This document shows positions 47,272 to 57,859 of a stretch of 64,000 nucleotides of DNA, one piece after another. Position 1 is the first letter of the stretch. Every line of letters starts with the position of its first letter. Origin of the DNA: Gardnerella vaginalis ATCC 14018 = JCM 11026 (GTDB taxonomy: Bacteria > Actinomycetota > Actinomycetes > Actinomycetales > Bifidobacteriaceae); NCBI RefSeq assembly GCF_001042655.1, contig NZ_AP012332.1, forward strand, positions 620,001-684,000, given 5' to 3'. The notes below the pieces were generated by a model. That model did no database searches. It saw nothing but the letters and a program-made list of their open reading frames with translations, and was not told where the DNA came from. The translations under genes and the position numbers were made by a program.

Positions 47272-47801
47272 CTTTTATTCTCCTTTGTTTTCCAACTTTC
47301 TAGCAGAATAAGAACCCATCTTGCACCCTGATCCACATCTGTATTTTTAGCTTGATTATTATATGTGCTATCTGCAAATTCAGGAGGATATAATGCTGCG
47401 ATTGTTTGTCTTAAAAGATCTGCTCCATGAGTGTTTTTCCAAGATTTTCTAAGTGAACTGATTTCTCCAAGTGTATGCGATTTAATGTTTTCGCCACTCA
47501 TTATGGAAACATATTGTCTAGCTATTTGCGCTAATTTTGCAAAAGCCTGATCTTTCTCAATTTTATTTTCATGATATTGGCTTACCACTAAATCAATCTT
47601 TTTACGCCATTCTTGTTTATTTGCATTCAATGTATGAGCAGCATTTTTAACTTTTTGCTTAGAATCCCCTTTAGTGTTTATTTTATAAATTGCAGCATAT
47701 AGAACTACGAAAGCAGCGCATGCGATTATTAGACTTAAGCCAATAAATGCAAATAGCATTGAATCATCGTTTAGAATTTTATTAACATCAAGAATACTCA
47801 T
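47268..47801 (-). CDS. Single-pass membrane protein of the MoxR/VWA operon
   Basis: This 177-residue protein has one membrane segment (about 15-38) followed by a helical cytoplasmic domain (KQEWRKKIDLVVSQYHENKI ... AKLAQIARQYV). In position it matches the DUF4381-like or BatD-related small protein that often sits between the DUF58 and VWA genes, but I cannot assign a family securely. Its stop overlaps the next start. Confidence 0.65.
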   Translation of the reverse strand: MSILDVNKILNDDSMLFAFIGLSLIIACAAFVVLYAAIYKINTKGDSKQKVKNAAHTLNANKQEWRKKIDLVVSQYHENKIEKDQAFAKLAQIARQYVSIMSGENIKSHTLGEISSLRKSWKNTHGADLLRQTIAALYPPEFADSTYNNQAKNTDVDQGARWVLILLESWKTKENKR

Positions 47802-47813
47802 CGACTTACCCCA

Positions 47814-48848
47814 CTAACTCAAGCGTAAATCTTTATTGCTTTTAGCGCCAGAAAACATACTCTGTAAGGTAGCTTTCGATATAAATTTCGTCGAAGAATG
47901 GAATATTTGTTCACTAGAAGAACCGCGTATAAGCGATGATCCTGTGTTATTTAGAATTTCGTGCAATGCGTTATTGACAAAAGCTCTATGTGTATTAACT
48001 TCTTTAGCGCAAGAATCATCTTTTAAGAATGCTGGAATTTCTCGCATTGTTGTACCGTCAATTATTGGCGTAACTTTATATGAATTAAATGGATTAATTG
48101 GACATATTGTTACCACGATCAATGAGTGTAGTCTTGAAATTTTTTGCAAATCATCAAAATGTTTTGACGAAATTGCATATTCATCCGTGATAATTACTAT
48201 TAATCCGCGTGATTGATTAATTGAATTAGCAAAATTTATGATCGTATTTGTATCTCTAAGTTTTTTACGTGTTTTATATATATTTTTATCCAAATTACGT
48301 TCAAAATCAGGAAGATTCCTAGATGAAGGAATCTTTATAATATCGTTACCGTCAAATAAAACGCAGTTTAATGAATCGTTACGTTTTATACTTAAAGACG
48401 CAAAGAAACACGCTGAATTAGAAGCTGCCTCGTACAAATACTCGTTAAGTCCATTACAAGAACATGAAGCATTCATGTTCGCGCTAGAATCTACAAGAAT
48501 CCAAGTCTTAGAAGAACAGTTTCTTTCTCTAGAAGAGACCATTGGCTCGCCAAGTCTAGCGCTAGCTTTCCAGTTCATCATTCTAGCTTCATCACCAGGC
48601 TGCCATGAGTGAATGTCAACTAAATCACCATTTCCAAAGTTATGATTGGACGGATGCTCTCCTTCAAAAACACCCAACGATTTTTTGGCTACAGGTAAAT
48701 TCAGACGATTATCTAATTCTTCAATCTTTCGCCTAATCTTTTTAGCAGAATTTGAAACTAATAAGCTTCTTTTAGTATCTTGTACCACAAAATCAGATTT
48801 TGTAAAAGATTTTAACATTCTTGTAAAAAACGGATTTGCAAAGATCAT
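47814..48848 (-). CDS. DUF58 domain protein
   Basis: This 344-residue protein carries the DUF58 core (GDLVDIHSWQPGDEARMMNWKASARLG is the recognisable block, about residues 73-100), followed by a VWA-like fold with LVDSSANM. Unlike most DUF58 proteins there is no N-terminal membrane pair. DUF58 proteins accompany MoxR ATPases. Its start overlaps the MoxR stop by 4 bases (ATGA). Confidence 0.88.
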   Translation of the reverse strand: MIFANPFFTRMLKSFTKSDFVVQDTKRSLLVSNSAKKIRRKIEELDNRLNLPVAKKSLGVFEGEHPSNHNFGNGDLVDIHSWQPGDEARMMNWKASARLGEPMVSSRERNCSSKTWILVDSSANMNASCSCNGLNEYLYEAASNSACFFASLSIKRNDSLNCVLFDGNDIIKIPSSRNLPDFERNLDKNIYKTRKKLRDTNTIINFANSINQSRGLIVIITDEYAISSKHFDDLQKISRLHSLIVVTICPINPFNSYKVTPIIDGTTMREIPAFLKDDSCAKEVNTHRAFVNNALHEILNNTGSSLIRGSSSEQIFHSSTKFISKATLQSMFSGAKSNKDLRLS

Positions 48849-50008
48849 GGTGCAGGAACCGTTTTCACTATTGCGTCAATAATCTGATCACTTGTAATAG
48901 AATCAGCTAAAGCTTCAAAAGTAAGAAGAATCCTGTGTCTAAGAACATCATGAGCAAACTTTTTAACGTCTTCCGGTATTACGTAATCCCTTCCAGCAAG
49001 AAGAGCCTGTGCCTGACCGATACGGATTAACGCGATAGAAGCTCTAGGGCTTGCGCCCATTCTAACTAGAGAAGAAATAGTTTTAAGAGGGTGACTACCT
49101 TCTCCTCTAGAAGTTGCAACAATATCTACTGCATACTTCATAACTGCTTCCGAAACATGTACTCTGCGAGTTGCCGATCTTAAGAAAGTGACATCCTGAA
49201 GGCTAATCTTTTGATTATTTAAAGATTCTGGATTGAAAACGTCGCTGCCTCTATTGGTTAAAAGCTTAAGCATACTAACTTCTTCGTTGAAGGAAGGATA
49301 CGACATAATTGCTTTAATCATAAAGCGATCCATTTGTGCTTCTGGAAGATTAAAAGTTCCTTCTTCTTCAATAGGGTTTTGTGTAGCGATAACCATAAAA
49401 GGCTGAGGAAGATTAATGCGTTCTCCACCAATAGTTGTGGCGCCTTCTGCCATTGCTTCAAGCATAGCGGATTGTGTTTTTGCGTTAGAACGATTAATTT
49501 CATCTAGAAGAATTACGTTAGCGTGAATAGGTCCAATTTGTGTTGTGAATCTTTGAGAAGCGAAGTCAAAAACTTGTGTTCCAACCAAATCTGCTGGCAT
49601 TAAATCAGGAGTGCATTGCACTCTTTTGAAACTTCCAGACATTGCTGTAGCAAGAGTTTGAGCCGCTGTGGTTTTAGCCAATCCAGGAACGGACTCAATA
49701 AGAATATGTCCTCCAGCAGCAAGAGTTAAAATAAGTGATTCTCTGAGAGAATCTTGCCCAACAAGTGTTTGTGCAAACCTAGAACGAAGAATATCAGCGA
49801 TCTGTTGAGCTCGTTTAATATCTTCATTAGAAACACCAGCAGATACTGGTTGATTTATAGAGTCAACAATTTGATTAGCTATTGTATTGCTGACCATTGT
49901 ATTGTTAGGTGTAACTGCACGTGGTTGTGGAGGAAGATTAAATACGCCAGTATTAGCGTTATCGTTTTGTTTGCTTGGTTGTGGAGGGAATAATGCCATG
50001 CGTTTCAT
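48845..50008 (-). CDS. MoxR-family AAA+ ATPase
   Basis: This 387-residue protein has a disordered N-terminus (about 1-50) and an AAA+ module: Walker A ESVPGLAKTT, Walker B VILLDEINRS, sensor VIATQNPIEEEG, arginine-finger region MDRFMIKAI, and a lid domain. MoxR ATPases act with VWA proteins to activate or assemble partner complexes by metal insertion or remodelling. It is the first gene of the six-gene minus-strand operon. The start may be the ATG at 50008 or 49999. Confidence 0.9.
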   Translation of the reverse strand: MKRMALFPPQPSKQNDNANTGVFNLPPQPRAVTPNNTMVSNTIANQIVDSINQPVSAGVSNEDIKRAQQIADILRSRFAQTLVGQDSLRESLILTLAAGGHILIESVPGLAKTTAAQTLATAMSGSFKRVQCTPDLMPADLVGTQVFDFASQRFTTQIGPIHANVILLDEINRSNAKTQSAMLEAMAEGATTIGGERINLPQPFMVIATQNPIEEEGTFNLPEAQMDRFMIKAIMSYPSFNEEVSMLKLLTNRGSDVFNPESLNNQKISLQDVTFLRSATRRVHVSEAVMKYAVDIVATSRGEGSHPLKTISSLVRMGASPRASIALIRIGQAQALLAGRDYVIPEDVKKFAHDVLRHRILLTFEALADSITSDQIIDAIVKTVPAP

Positions 50009-50060
50009 TCTAACTGATGTTTACTACTTTAGATGATTTTACTACTTTAAATAATCTTTA

Positions 50061-50771
50061 CTATTCGCTAGGGAGAGTCCAATCTATTGGTGTTGATCCT
50101 AACGATATTAAAGCCTGGTTTGCTCTTGAAAATGGACGAGAACCAAAGAATCCTCTAGAGGCAGAAAGAGGACTTGGGTGAGGGGATTGAATAATGATTG
50201 CGTTTGTAAGAAGAGGAGCAAGACTTTGAGCATTTCTTCCCCACAAAATTGCAACCAGAGGAATATGCTTGCCGTTATTATCTACACGGTTATTCAATGC
50301 GGTAATAGCTGCATCGGTAATTTCTTCCCAGCCCTTTCCCTGATGACTATTAGGTCTACCTACTTCAACGCTAAGGCACCTGTTTAGTAGCATAACGCCT
50401 TTTTGAGTCCACGGTGTTAAGTCACCATTCTTTGGCATTGGTACATTTAAATCACTAACTAATTCTTTATAAATATTAATAAGACTTTTAGGTAATGGTT
50501 TAACGTTTGGAGCAACGCAGAAACTAAGTCCTACAGGATGACCTGGAGTAGGATATGGGTCTTGACCAACAATAAGAACCTTTATTTCTTTAAAAGGTAT
50601 TGTAAAAGCTCTGAGAATATTGTGACTTTCTGGCAGGAATCGCCTCCCGTTAGATAGTTCATCTCTTAAAAAGTCTCCCATTTTGTGAACTTGTGGTTCT
50701 ACTGGTTCAAGAGCGTCTGCCCAATCTGGGTCTATTAAATCGTGTAAAGACTTTCGCTGTTTAATCTCCAT
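50061..50771 (-). CDS. ung: Uracil-DNA glycosylase
   Basis: This 236-residue family 1 UDG removes uracil from DNA at the start of base excision repair. The water-activating loop GQDPYPTPG and the DNA-intercalating loop SPHPSPLSA are intact. I chose the ATG at 50771 ([17 protein letters not shown]); the frame extends 31 codons upstream but that part is hydrophobic and not family-like. It acts in the same uracil-exclusion task as dut at 16374. Confidence 0.93.
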   Translation of the reverse strand: MEIKQRKSLHDLIDPDWADALEPVEPQVHKMGDFLRDELSNGRRFLPESHNILRAFTIPFKEIKVLIVGQDPYPTPGHPVGLSFCVAPNVKPLPKSLINIYKELVSDLNVPMPKNGDLTPWTQKGVMLLNRCLSVEVGRPNSHQGKGWEEITDAAITALNNRVDNNGKHIPLVAILWGRNAQSLAPLLTNAIIIQSPHPSPLSASRGFFGSRPFSRANQALISLGSTPIDWTLPSE

Positions 50772-50917
50772 GGTTAATAACTTTAAAACATAAATGACAA
50801 ATATGTGCAGCAAATAATAATAATTTTTTATATTTCCATTTATCTTATGTTTTGTGCGAGGCATTCGCTAGTATGTATTCCATACTGTTTTAATGATTTT
50901 TTGGAAGGGATACAATT

Positions 50918-51601
50918 ATGGCGAACAATAGCCAGAACGTGTCATTCACGACTGATGATTTCGATAATCCACCAGAAGGTCCTGTTGGAGTACATCGTGG
51001 AAATCGCGCGTGGTATGCTGTATTGTTCCCATATGTTGTTGTGCTAGTTGTTGCTGTTGTGTTGGGTCTTCTGGCATGGGCGGTTATGTCTGGAGAGATC
51101 AACAATATTCGTATGCCTTGGAGTGCAAATAATTCAGCAATTTCCAAGTCTTCTAATGGCAATAAAAATGGCAAAATTGATGAGAGCAAGAGTAAATCTG
51201 ACAAAGCTGATGGCGATGATTCAGACGAGGATAAGGACCCAGAAGAAACAAATAAGTCAGATAAAAAGCAAGATAAAGAAGATAAGAATTCTTCTAAAGA
51301 CTCTAATGCTAACAATGACTCTTCGACAGCAGATATTAACAAGACAGTTCAAGTAAAAGTTGTTAATGCAACTAAAATTCAGGGTCATGCAGCTCAAGAA
51401 GCTGGAAAGCTTAAGCAAGCTGGTTATGCAAATGTAGAAGCTGCAAATCCTAAAGGTAATGTTCCTTCGGATTCTGTTGTTTGGTACAAGGGAGATGAAA
51501 ATCGTGCTGCTGCACAAGACGTCGCTAAAACTTTGGGTATTAGCAATGTTGAGGCAACTAGTGAAATAACTACCACAATAGTTGTTGTTTTGTGCAAGTA
51601 A
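50918..51601 (+). CDS. Membrane protein with LytR C-terminal domain
   Basis: This 227-residue protein has a short cytoplasmic N-terminus, one membrane helix (about 35-62), a Lys/Asp/Ser-rich linker (about 75-140) and a LytR_C domain (about 145-225; VKVVNATKIQGHAAQEAGKL). LytR_C domains occur in envelope proteins, often with LytR-CpsA-Psr ligases, and may bind cell-wall polymers; here the catalytic LCP domain is missing. It lies directly upstream of groEL, but the CIRCE region lies in between, so they are separate units. Confidence 0.85.
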   Translation: MANNSQNVSFTTDDFDNPPEGPVGVHRGNRAWYAVLFPYVVVLVVAVVLGLLAWAVMSGEINNIRMPWSANNSAISKSSNGNKNGKIDESKSKSDKADGDDSDEDKDPEETNKSDKKQDKEDKNSSKDSNANNDSSTADINKTVQVKVVNATKIQGHAAQEAGKLKQAGYANVEAANPKGNVPSDSVVWYKGDENRAAAQDVAKTLGISNVEATSEITTTIVVVLCK

Positions 51602-51742
51602 ATTGCTATTTACTCATTTTGCAATAAATTTCAATAATAAATAATTTCTTAAATAGTCGAGTAGAAAGTCGTATAGAGTGGCTTTTTGCTTGGCTATTTT
51701 TGATTTTGCTTATAGATTTTTTCTATATATTTTTGAATATAG

Positions 51743-51785
51743 TTGGCACTCGGGCACTTAGAGTGCTAATCTTCATTTAGCACTC
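51743..51785 (+). promoter_or_regulatory. CIRCE element (HrcA operator) of groEL with an extra half-site
   Basis: TTGGCACTC (51743-51751), a 9-base spacer and GAGTGCTAA (51761-51769) match the CIRCE consensus with one mismatch. A further perfect TTAGCACTC half lies at 51777-51785 and can pair with the GAGTGCTAA arm in RNA or DNA. HrcA should repress groEL here. The remaining upstream gap (51602-51742) is AT-rich, with TATA-like boxes near 51700-51735 that probably form the promoter. Confidence 0.92.
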
Positions 51786-51802
51786 TAATGTTGCAGGTTT
51801 AA

Positions 51803-53500
<1,698 letters not shown>

Positions 53501-53544
53501 ATAAAAGTTAGACGTATTGCTTAGCTTTTAGCTAGTTGTTATAT

Positions 53545-53592
53545 GTGAGCGGTGAGTTGTTTTAAAATACAAATCGCCGCTCACGTTTTTTA
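53545..53592 (+). terminator. Terminator after groEL
   Basis: GTGAGCGG (53545-53552) pairs with CCGCTCAC (53577-53584), followed by GTTTTTTA. It also faces the end of the convergent WXG100 gene. Confidence 0.8.
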
Positions 53593-53618
53593 TTTATTCT
53601 ATTGTTTAATTATTTTGT

Positions 53619-53912
53619 TTATCCCATTGCAAACAAAGATGTAGCTTGCGCTTCTGTATCCATGTAAATGTTAGAAGCATTTTGCATAGCGAGTTGAATG
53701 GATTGCAATGATTGTTCCATTTGTTGGTGTGCTGCACGCCATTGCCCAGCTGTTGATGCAAATTGTGTAGCGGCAGGACCAGTCCATACGCTTTGCAATT
53801 GTTGGAGATTTGCGTACATTCCATTTGTGGCGTCTCGAATCGCATTAATCGAAGATGCAACTGCTGCAGCAGATTGCTGAATTTGTTCTGAATCAACTCT
53901 AAATTGTGTCAT
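53619..53912 (-). CDS. WXG100 family (ESAT-6-like) protein
   Basis: This 97-residue protein has the canonical shape: helix, WTG turn (VWTGPAATQF, near residue 43), helix. WXG100 proteins are secreted as dimers through type VII systems. The ATG at 53912 follows GAGGAG. No ESX ATPase (EccC), EccD or mycosin gene lies in this window. It stands alone, convergent with groEL and divergent from the TPM protein gene. Confidence 0.92.
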   Translation of the reverse strand: MTQFRVDSEQIQQSAAAVASSINAIRDATNGMYANLQQLQSVWTGPAATQFASTAGQWRAAHQQMEQSLQSIQLAMQNASNIYMDTEAQATSLFAMG

Positions 53913-54098
53913 TTTTTCTCCTCATTTAGTGTAGTTAATTTTCTTATAGTTATTCATTTAGTTTTTGCCGTGCAAACTTATCTTTTGTATAAATTAATTT
54001 GTATAAATCAAATTTATAATTTTTTAACTTTTGTTTTGCCTAAATTGCTCTATTTTGCGCTTGTTTCTTGTAATCTAAAAACACGGTATTATGAATAT

Positions 54099-54833
54099 AT
54101 GCCGTCGAGAAAGTTTATAAAAGATTTTTTTATCAATGTGGTTAAAGGCTTATCTGCTTTTGTAATTATTGTATTTTTGAGCGAAAGTGTTTTGTTTCCA
54201 ACAACAGCTTTTGCTAATGATGGATTATCAAAAGCGGATTCTCAGAATAAAAGCACTAAGAATTTGGGTATTGTTGCAACAGATTCTATTACGGATACAG
54301 AAAATCTTCTTGGAGATTCTGTTACAAAAGTTTCAGATATGATTTCAATAACCAAAAAACAAACAGGTGTATTGGTTAAATTACTTTATTTATCTAATTT
54401 TACTGGAAATAAAAATCCGTCAAAATGGGCTAGTGATTTACTTACAAGCACTAATCCAGATCGTAATACTGTTCTTCTTGCTGTTGCTACTCATGATGGA
54501 AAGCTTGTAGTAGCAGTTTCATCTAATTCTGATGAATGGCTTAAAAGAAAAACAACCGTGGATTTGCTTTCTGATGCGGCGTATCGTCCTCTTATTAGTT
54601 CTCAAGGTGCTGATTGGTCTCAATCTGCAATCATGCTTATGAAGCAGATTGCTCGGTCTAAGAAAACTTCTGTAACTTCCAGAACAAGTGTAGTTTCAAC
54701 AATCGTTATGGTTGTTATTATTGTTGCTTTGTTTGTTCTTGTTGCATTTATTTTGTGGAGAAGAAACTATATTCTAAAACAAGTATCACTAGGGTTGAGA
54801 AGAGCTAAGAGACGCCATGCGGCGCGTAAATAA
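54099..54833 (+). CDS. TPM-domain secreted/membrane protein
   Basis: This 244-residue protein has an N-terminal signal sequence (about 12-42, ending in TTAFAND), an extracellular TPM-type domain (about 80-190; TVLLAVATHDGKLVVAVSS) and a C-terminal membrane helix (about 203-228) with a basic tail. TPM (DUF477) domains are found in envelope proteins of poorly known function. I chose the ATG at 54099 (MPSRKFIKDFF); the open frame reaches back to 53904 but the extra residues look like non-coding sequence. Confidence 0.75.
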   Translation: MPSRKFIKDFFINVVKGLSAFVIIVFLSESVLFPTTAFANDGLSKADSQNKSTKNLGIVATDSITDTENLLGDSVTKVSDMISITKKQTGVLVKLLYLSNFTGNKNPSKWASDLLTSTNPDRNTVLLAVATHDGKLVVAVSSNSDEWLKRKTTVDLLSDAAYRPLISSQGADWSQSAIMLMKQIARSKKTSVTSRTSVVSTIVMVVIIVALFVLVAFILWRRNYILKQVSLGLRRAKRRHAARK

Positions 54834-54845
54834 ATCGATTTTTTT

Positions 54846-54867
54846 CAGGAAACACTCAGGAAACATT
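54846..54867 (+). repeat. Two 11-base direct repeats upstream of the response regulator
   Basis: CAGGAAACACT and CAGGAAACATT follow each other directly and a further CAG begins a third unit. One unit is one helical turn, as in OmpR/PhoB-family sites. The pair lies 26 bases before the chosen response regulator start and 12 bases after the TPM gene stop. Autoregulation is inferred. Confidence 0.5.
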
Positions 54868-54893
54868 CAGTTTTATAAGTGATGCTAATCAGT

Positions 54894-55634
54894 ATGGGTA
54901 AGAATGTAGAAGCATCTATTGTTGTGGTCGATGACGAACCTTCAATTCGTGAGCTTTTGGTAGCATCGCTACACTTTGCAGGATTTGATGTAGAAACAGC
55001 AGCTTCTGGATCAGAAGCTATTGATGTTATTGAGCGTGTACATCCAGATCTTATTGTTATGGACGTTATGCTCCCAGATATAGACGGATTTACGGTTACA
55101 AGGCGAATTCGCCAGAATGGTGTTGCTGTTCCTGTGTTATTCCTTACTGCTAGAGACGACACTCAGGATAAGATTATGGGTCTTACTGTTGGTGGCGACG
55201 ATTATGTTACAAAGCCTTTTAGTCTAGAAGAAGTAGTTGCGAGAATTCGTGCAATATTGCGTAGAACTCAAGATCCAGATGAAGATACTCCTGTTGTGCG
55301 CGTTGCTGATTTGGAAATTAATGAGGATTCGCATGATGTTTCCAGATCTGGTGTTCCAATTGAATTAAGTCCTACGGAGTATAAACTGCTTCATTATTTG
55401 ATGGACAATGAAGGTAGAGTATTGTCTAAGAGTCAGATTCTCAATCATGTTTGGCAATATGATTGGGGTGGAGATGCGGCAATCGTAGAATCCTATATTT
55501 CTTATCTTCGTAAAAAGATTGATGGTATTGAAATTAAAAATGAGGATGGAAGCTTAAAGAAGGTTGTTCCTCTTATTGAAACGAAGCGTGGTATTGGCTA
55601 TATGATTCGCGTTCCGAAAGCAGGTCAAGCCTGA
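54894..55634 (+). CDS. OmpR/PhoB-family response regulator
   Basis: This protein of about 246 residues has a receiver domain (about 8-120) with acidic pocket Asp13-Asp14, phosphoacceptor Asp57 (VMDVMLPDIDG), Thr in LTARDD and Lys in TKPF. A winged-helix DNA-binding domain follows (about 140-240; LSPTEYKLLHYLM). It works with the histidine kinase 2 bases downstream. Starts at 54879 (GTG) and 54882 (ATG) are also possible; 54894 fits the family best. It resembles actinobacterial TrcR/PhoP-type regulators, but I do not assign a symbol. Confidence 0.9.
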   Translation: MGKNVEASIVVVDDEPSIRELLVASLHFAGFDVETAASGSEAIDVIERVHPDLIVMDVMLPDIDGFTVTRRIRQNGVAVPVLFLTARDDTQDKIMGLTVGGDDYVTKPFSLEEVVARIRAILRRTQDPDEDTPVVRVADLEINEDSHDVSRSGVPIELSPTEYKLLHYLMDNEGRVLSKSQILNHVWQYDWGGDAAIVESYISYLRKKIDGIEIKNEDGSLKKVVPLIETKRGIGYMIRVPKAGQA

Positions 55635-55636
55635 TT

Positions 55637-57670
55637 ATGCGTGAGAGCAAATCTGTGGATGGTTCGCTTTACAATAATGGTTCCAAAACATCTGGTTCTG
55701 ATAACAGCGGATTAAATCAGTCCGAAGTTAGTGCTGATCGAAATGTTAAAGCCGAATTAGTGACTTATTCTGGTGATAATCCTAAAAAAACTAAGAATAA
55801 ATCTAAGTCCAAATGGTTGCGGAGGCATATTGATGCTATACCGTTGAGTACTCGTTTGGTGGCGTGTACTTTGGTTGTTCTTACAATTGCTGCATTGTGT
55901 ATTTCTCTTTCTATTAGGCAATTAGTTGGCAGTTATCTTCTGGATAAAACCGATGCTCAGCTTACAGATCAGGCTCAGCTTATTTACGACAATATAGATT
56001 TACTTCGTAGTAAGGATTCTGGAGAACAGGCTGCAGGTCCTAATGATTATTTCTTGCAGATTAGAGACACTAATAACAAGATTATTACTACACCTTTGAT
56101 TCCAAAACTTAAAGGTGATGTTGTTTCTATGCCAACTCTTCCAGAAGATGGAGAAATTAATAATGTTGTTGTAAGACGTAGGCCTTTTACTGCTCCAGCG
56201 CGTGTACATGGAGATGTAAAAAGCATTGATGAAACAACTGCAAAAGCTGCGGAATCTCCTTGGCGAGTTCTTGTTCTTACATGGGGTCAGCGAAGCGGAT
56301 ATAATTCCGAAATGCATGTTAGAGGGTATGTTTATATAGCTCTTTCTTTAAGTGACCAATTAGATACTGTTAATACGCTTACACGCTATTGTGTGATGGT
56401 TAGTATAACAGTTATCCTTCTTGGTGCTGTTTTAGCCGCTCTTATTATTCAATCTACTCTTGTTCCACTAAAGAGAATAGAAAAAACTGCGTCGAAGATT
56501 GCTTCAGGAGATTTAAGTAGGCGAGTACCTTCCGCACCAGAGAACACGGAGGTTGGATCTTTAGCTGCTTCGTTGAACTCTATGCTTTCTAAGATTGAAC
56601 AAGGATTTAACGACCAGGAAGCAATGACTGAGAAAATGAAACAATTTGTTTCTGATGCAAGTCATGAACTCCGTACTCCATTAGCTGCTATTCATGGATA
56701 CGCTGAATTGTACTACATGTGGAGAGGTGTGCCTGGTCAGCAAGAAAAAGCTGATGATTCTATTGCTCATATTAAGGCTTCTAGTGAAAGAATGACGGAA
56801 CTTGTAGAAGATTTGCTTTCGCTGGCACGATTTGACGAGGGTAGAGGAATAAATGTTTCTCAGACAGTTAAAGTAACTCCTATTCTTTCTGATGCGGCAA
56901 ATGATTTGAGAGCGTTAGATCCAGTTCGAGTTATTCAGCAAGGCACTTTGCATTTAGCTGATGACTGGAAGTTGATGAATTGCTCTAAGCCAACAAATTG
57001 CAGTCTTGATAGAAAGTTTATTTTTACTCCAGGTGAGTTACCTAAAGTCACTTTAAAGGGTGACGGAGCTAGATTGCGACAAGTTCTTACAAATATTGTT
57101 GGAAACATTCATCGCTATACTCCAAGCGATTCTCCAGTAGAGATAGGTATGGGTGTTCTCAAGGCTTCTATTACTCCTGAAGCTCTTCAAAAAATGGGAT
57201 CTGTATCTCGTTCATTGAAAGACTTTTTAGAAGCTGCGGAAGTGAGCCAATCTACTGGAACAGGCAGCTCATTTGTGGTTATTCGAGTGGTAGATCATGG
57301 ACCTGGCGTACCTGAAGAATCTTTATCTCACATATTTGAGCGATTCTATATTGCAGATCCATCTCGTGCTAGAGAAAAGGGTGGTACTGGCTTAGGTATG
57401 TCTATTGCTCAGTCTGTTGTTAAAGCTCATCGTGGTTTTATATGTGCTACTACGTCTTGTGCATCTAGGACCAGCAGTGATCAGCTTATTGATGATACAA
57501 TGGCAGGAAGCGAATCGTCTGAATCTAAGCCTCATGGTTTAACTCTTACGGTTGTGTTGCCGAATGTGATATTTGACGATGAGAATAATAAGAAGGTTAA
57601 GAATACAGATACTTCTAGCATGGTTACCGATAATAATATTGTAAAAATCGATAATAGTTTAAATTATTAA
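55637..57670 (+). CDS. Sensor histidine kinase
   Basis: This 677-residue membrane kinase has a long cytoplasmic N-terminus (about 1-70), a first membrane helix (about 75-95), an extracellular sensor region (about 100-245), a second helix (about 250-275) and HAMP (about 275-325). The dimerisation domain carries phospho-acceptor His343 (SHELRTPLAAIHGY), and the ATPase domain N (VLTNIVGNIHRYTP), DHGPGVP and GGTGLGMSIA boxes. The ATPase domain carries an insertion. Operon with the response regulator. The signal sensed is unknown. Confidence 0.92.
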   Translation: MRESKSVDGSLYNNGSKTSGSDNSGLNQSEVSADRNVKAELVTYSGDNPKKTKNKSKSKWLRRHIDAIPLSTRLVACTLVVLTIAALCISLSIRQLVGSYLLDKTDAQLTDQAQLIYDNIDLLRSKDSGEQAAGPNDYFLQIRDTNNKIITTPLIPKLKGDVVSMPTLPEDGEINNVVVRRRPFTAPARVHGDVKSIDETTAKAAESPWRVLVLTWGQRSGYNSEMHVRGYVYIALSLSDQLDTVNTLTRYCVMVSITVILLGAVLAALIIQSTLVPLKRIEKTASKIASGDLSRRVPSAPENTEVGSLAASLNSMLSKIEQGFNDQEAMTEKMKQFVSDASHELRTPLAAIHGYAELYYMWRGVPGQQEKADDSIAHIKASSERMTELVEDLLSLARFDEGRGINVSQTVKVTPILSDAANDLRALDPVRVIQQGTLHLADDWKLMNCSKPTNCSLDRKFIFTPGELPKVTLKGDGARLRQVLTNIVGNIHRYTPSDSPVEIGMGVLKASITPEALQKMGSVSRSLKDFLEAAEVSQSTGTGSSFVVIRVVDHGPGVPEESLSHIFERFYIADPSRAREKGGTGLGMSIAQSVVKAHRGFICATTSCASRTSSDQLIDDTMAGSESSESKPHGLTLTVVLPNVIFDDENNKKVKNTDTSSMVTDNNIVKIDNSLNY

Positions 57671-57696
57671 TTATTTTATTTATAATTTTGCTTGTT

Positions 57697-57725
57697 TTGA
57701 CATGTTTTTTCGGATAATTTATTGC
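57697..57725 (+). promoter_or_regulatory. Possible promoter ahead of the cold-shock gene
   Basis: A perfect -35 box TTGACA (57697-57702) and a poor -10 TATTGC (57720-57725) are 17 bases apart, in the 189-base gap between the kinase and cold-shock genes. The poor -10 keeps confidence low. Confidence 0.3.
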
Positions 57726-57859
57726 TTATAGTTTTTGTTTTAGATTGTTCGGGATTCATGCGCTACAATTGATAAAGCGTGAGCCGAGTGAATGTTATGT
57801 GGATTATAGTAGAATATGATGATTCGCATAGAATTTAATGAATTCGAGTGAGGTGTGTT

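Noticed and set aside
53904..54098. N-terminal extension of the TPM protein back to 53904
   Set aside because: The extra 65 residues are hydrophobic and would overlap the WXG100 start region. The ATG at 54099 gives a normal signal sequence.
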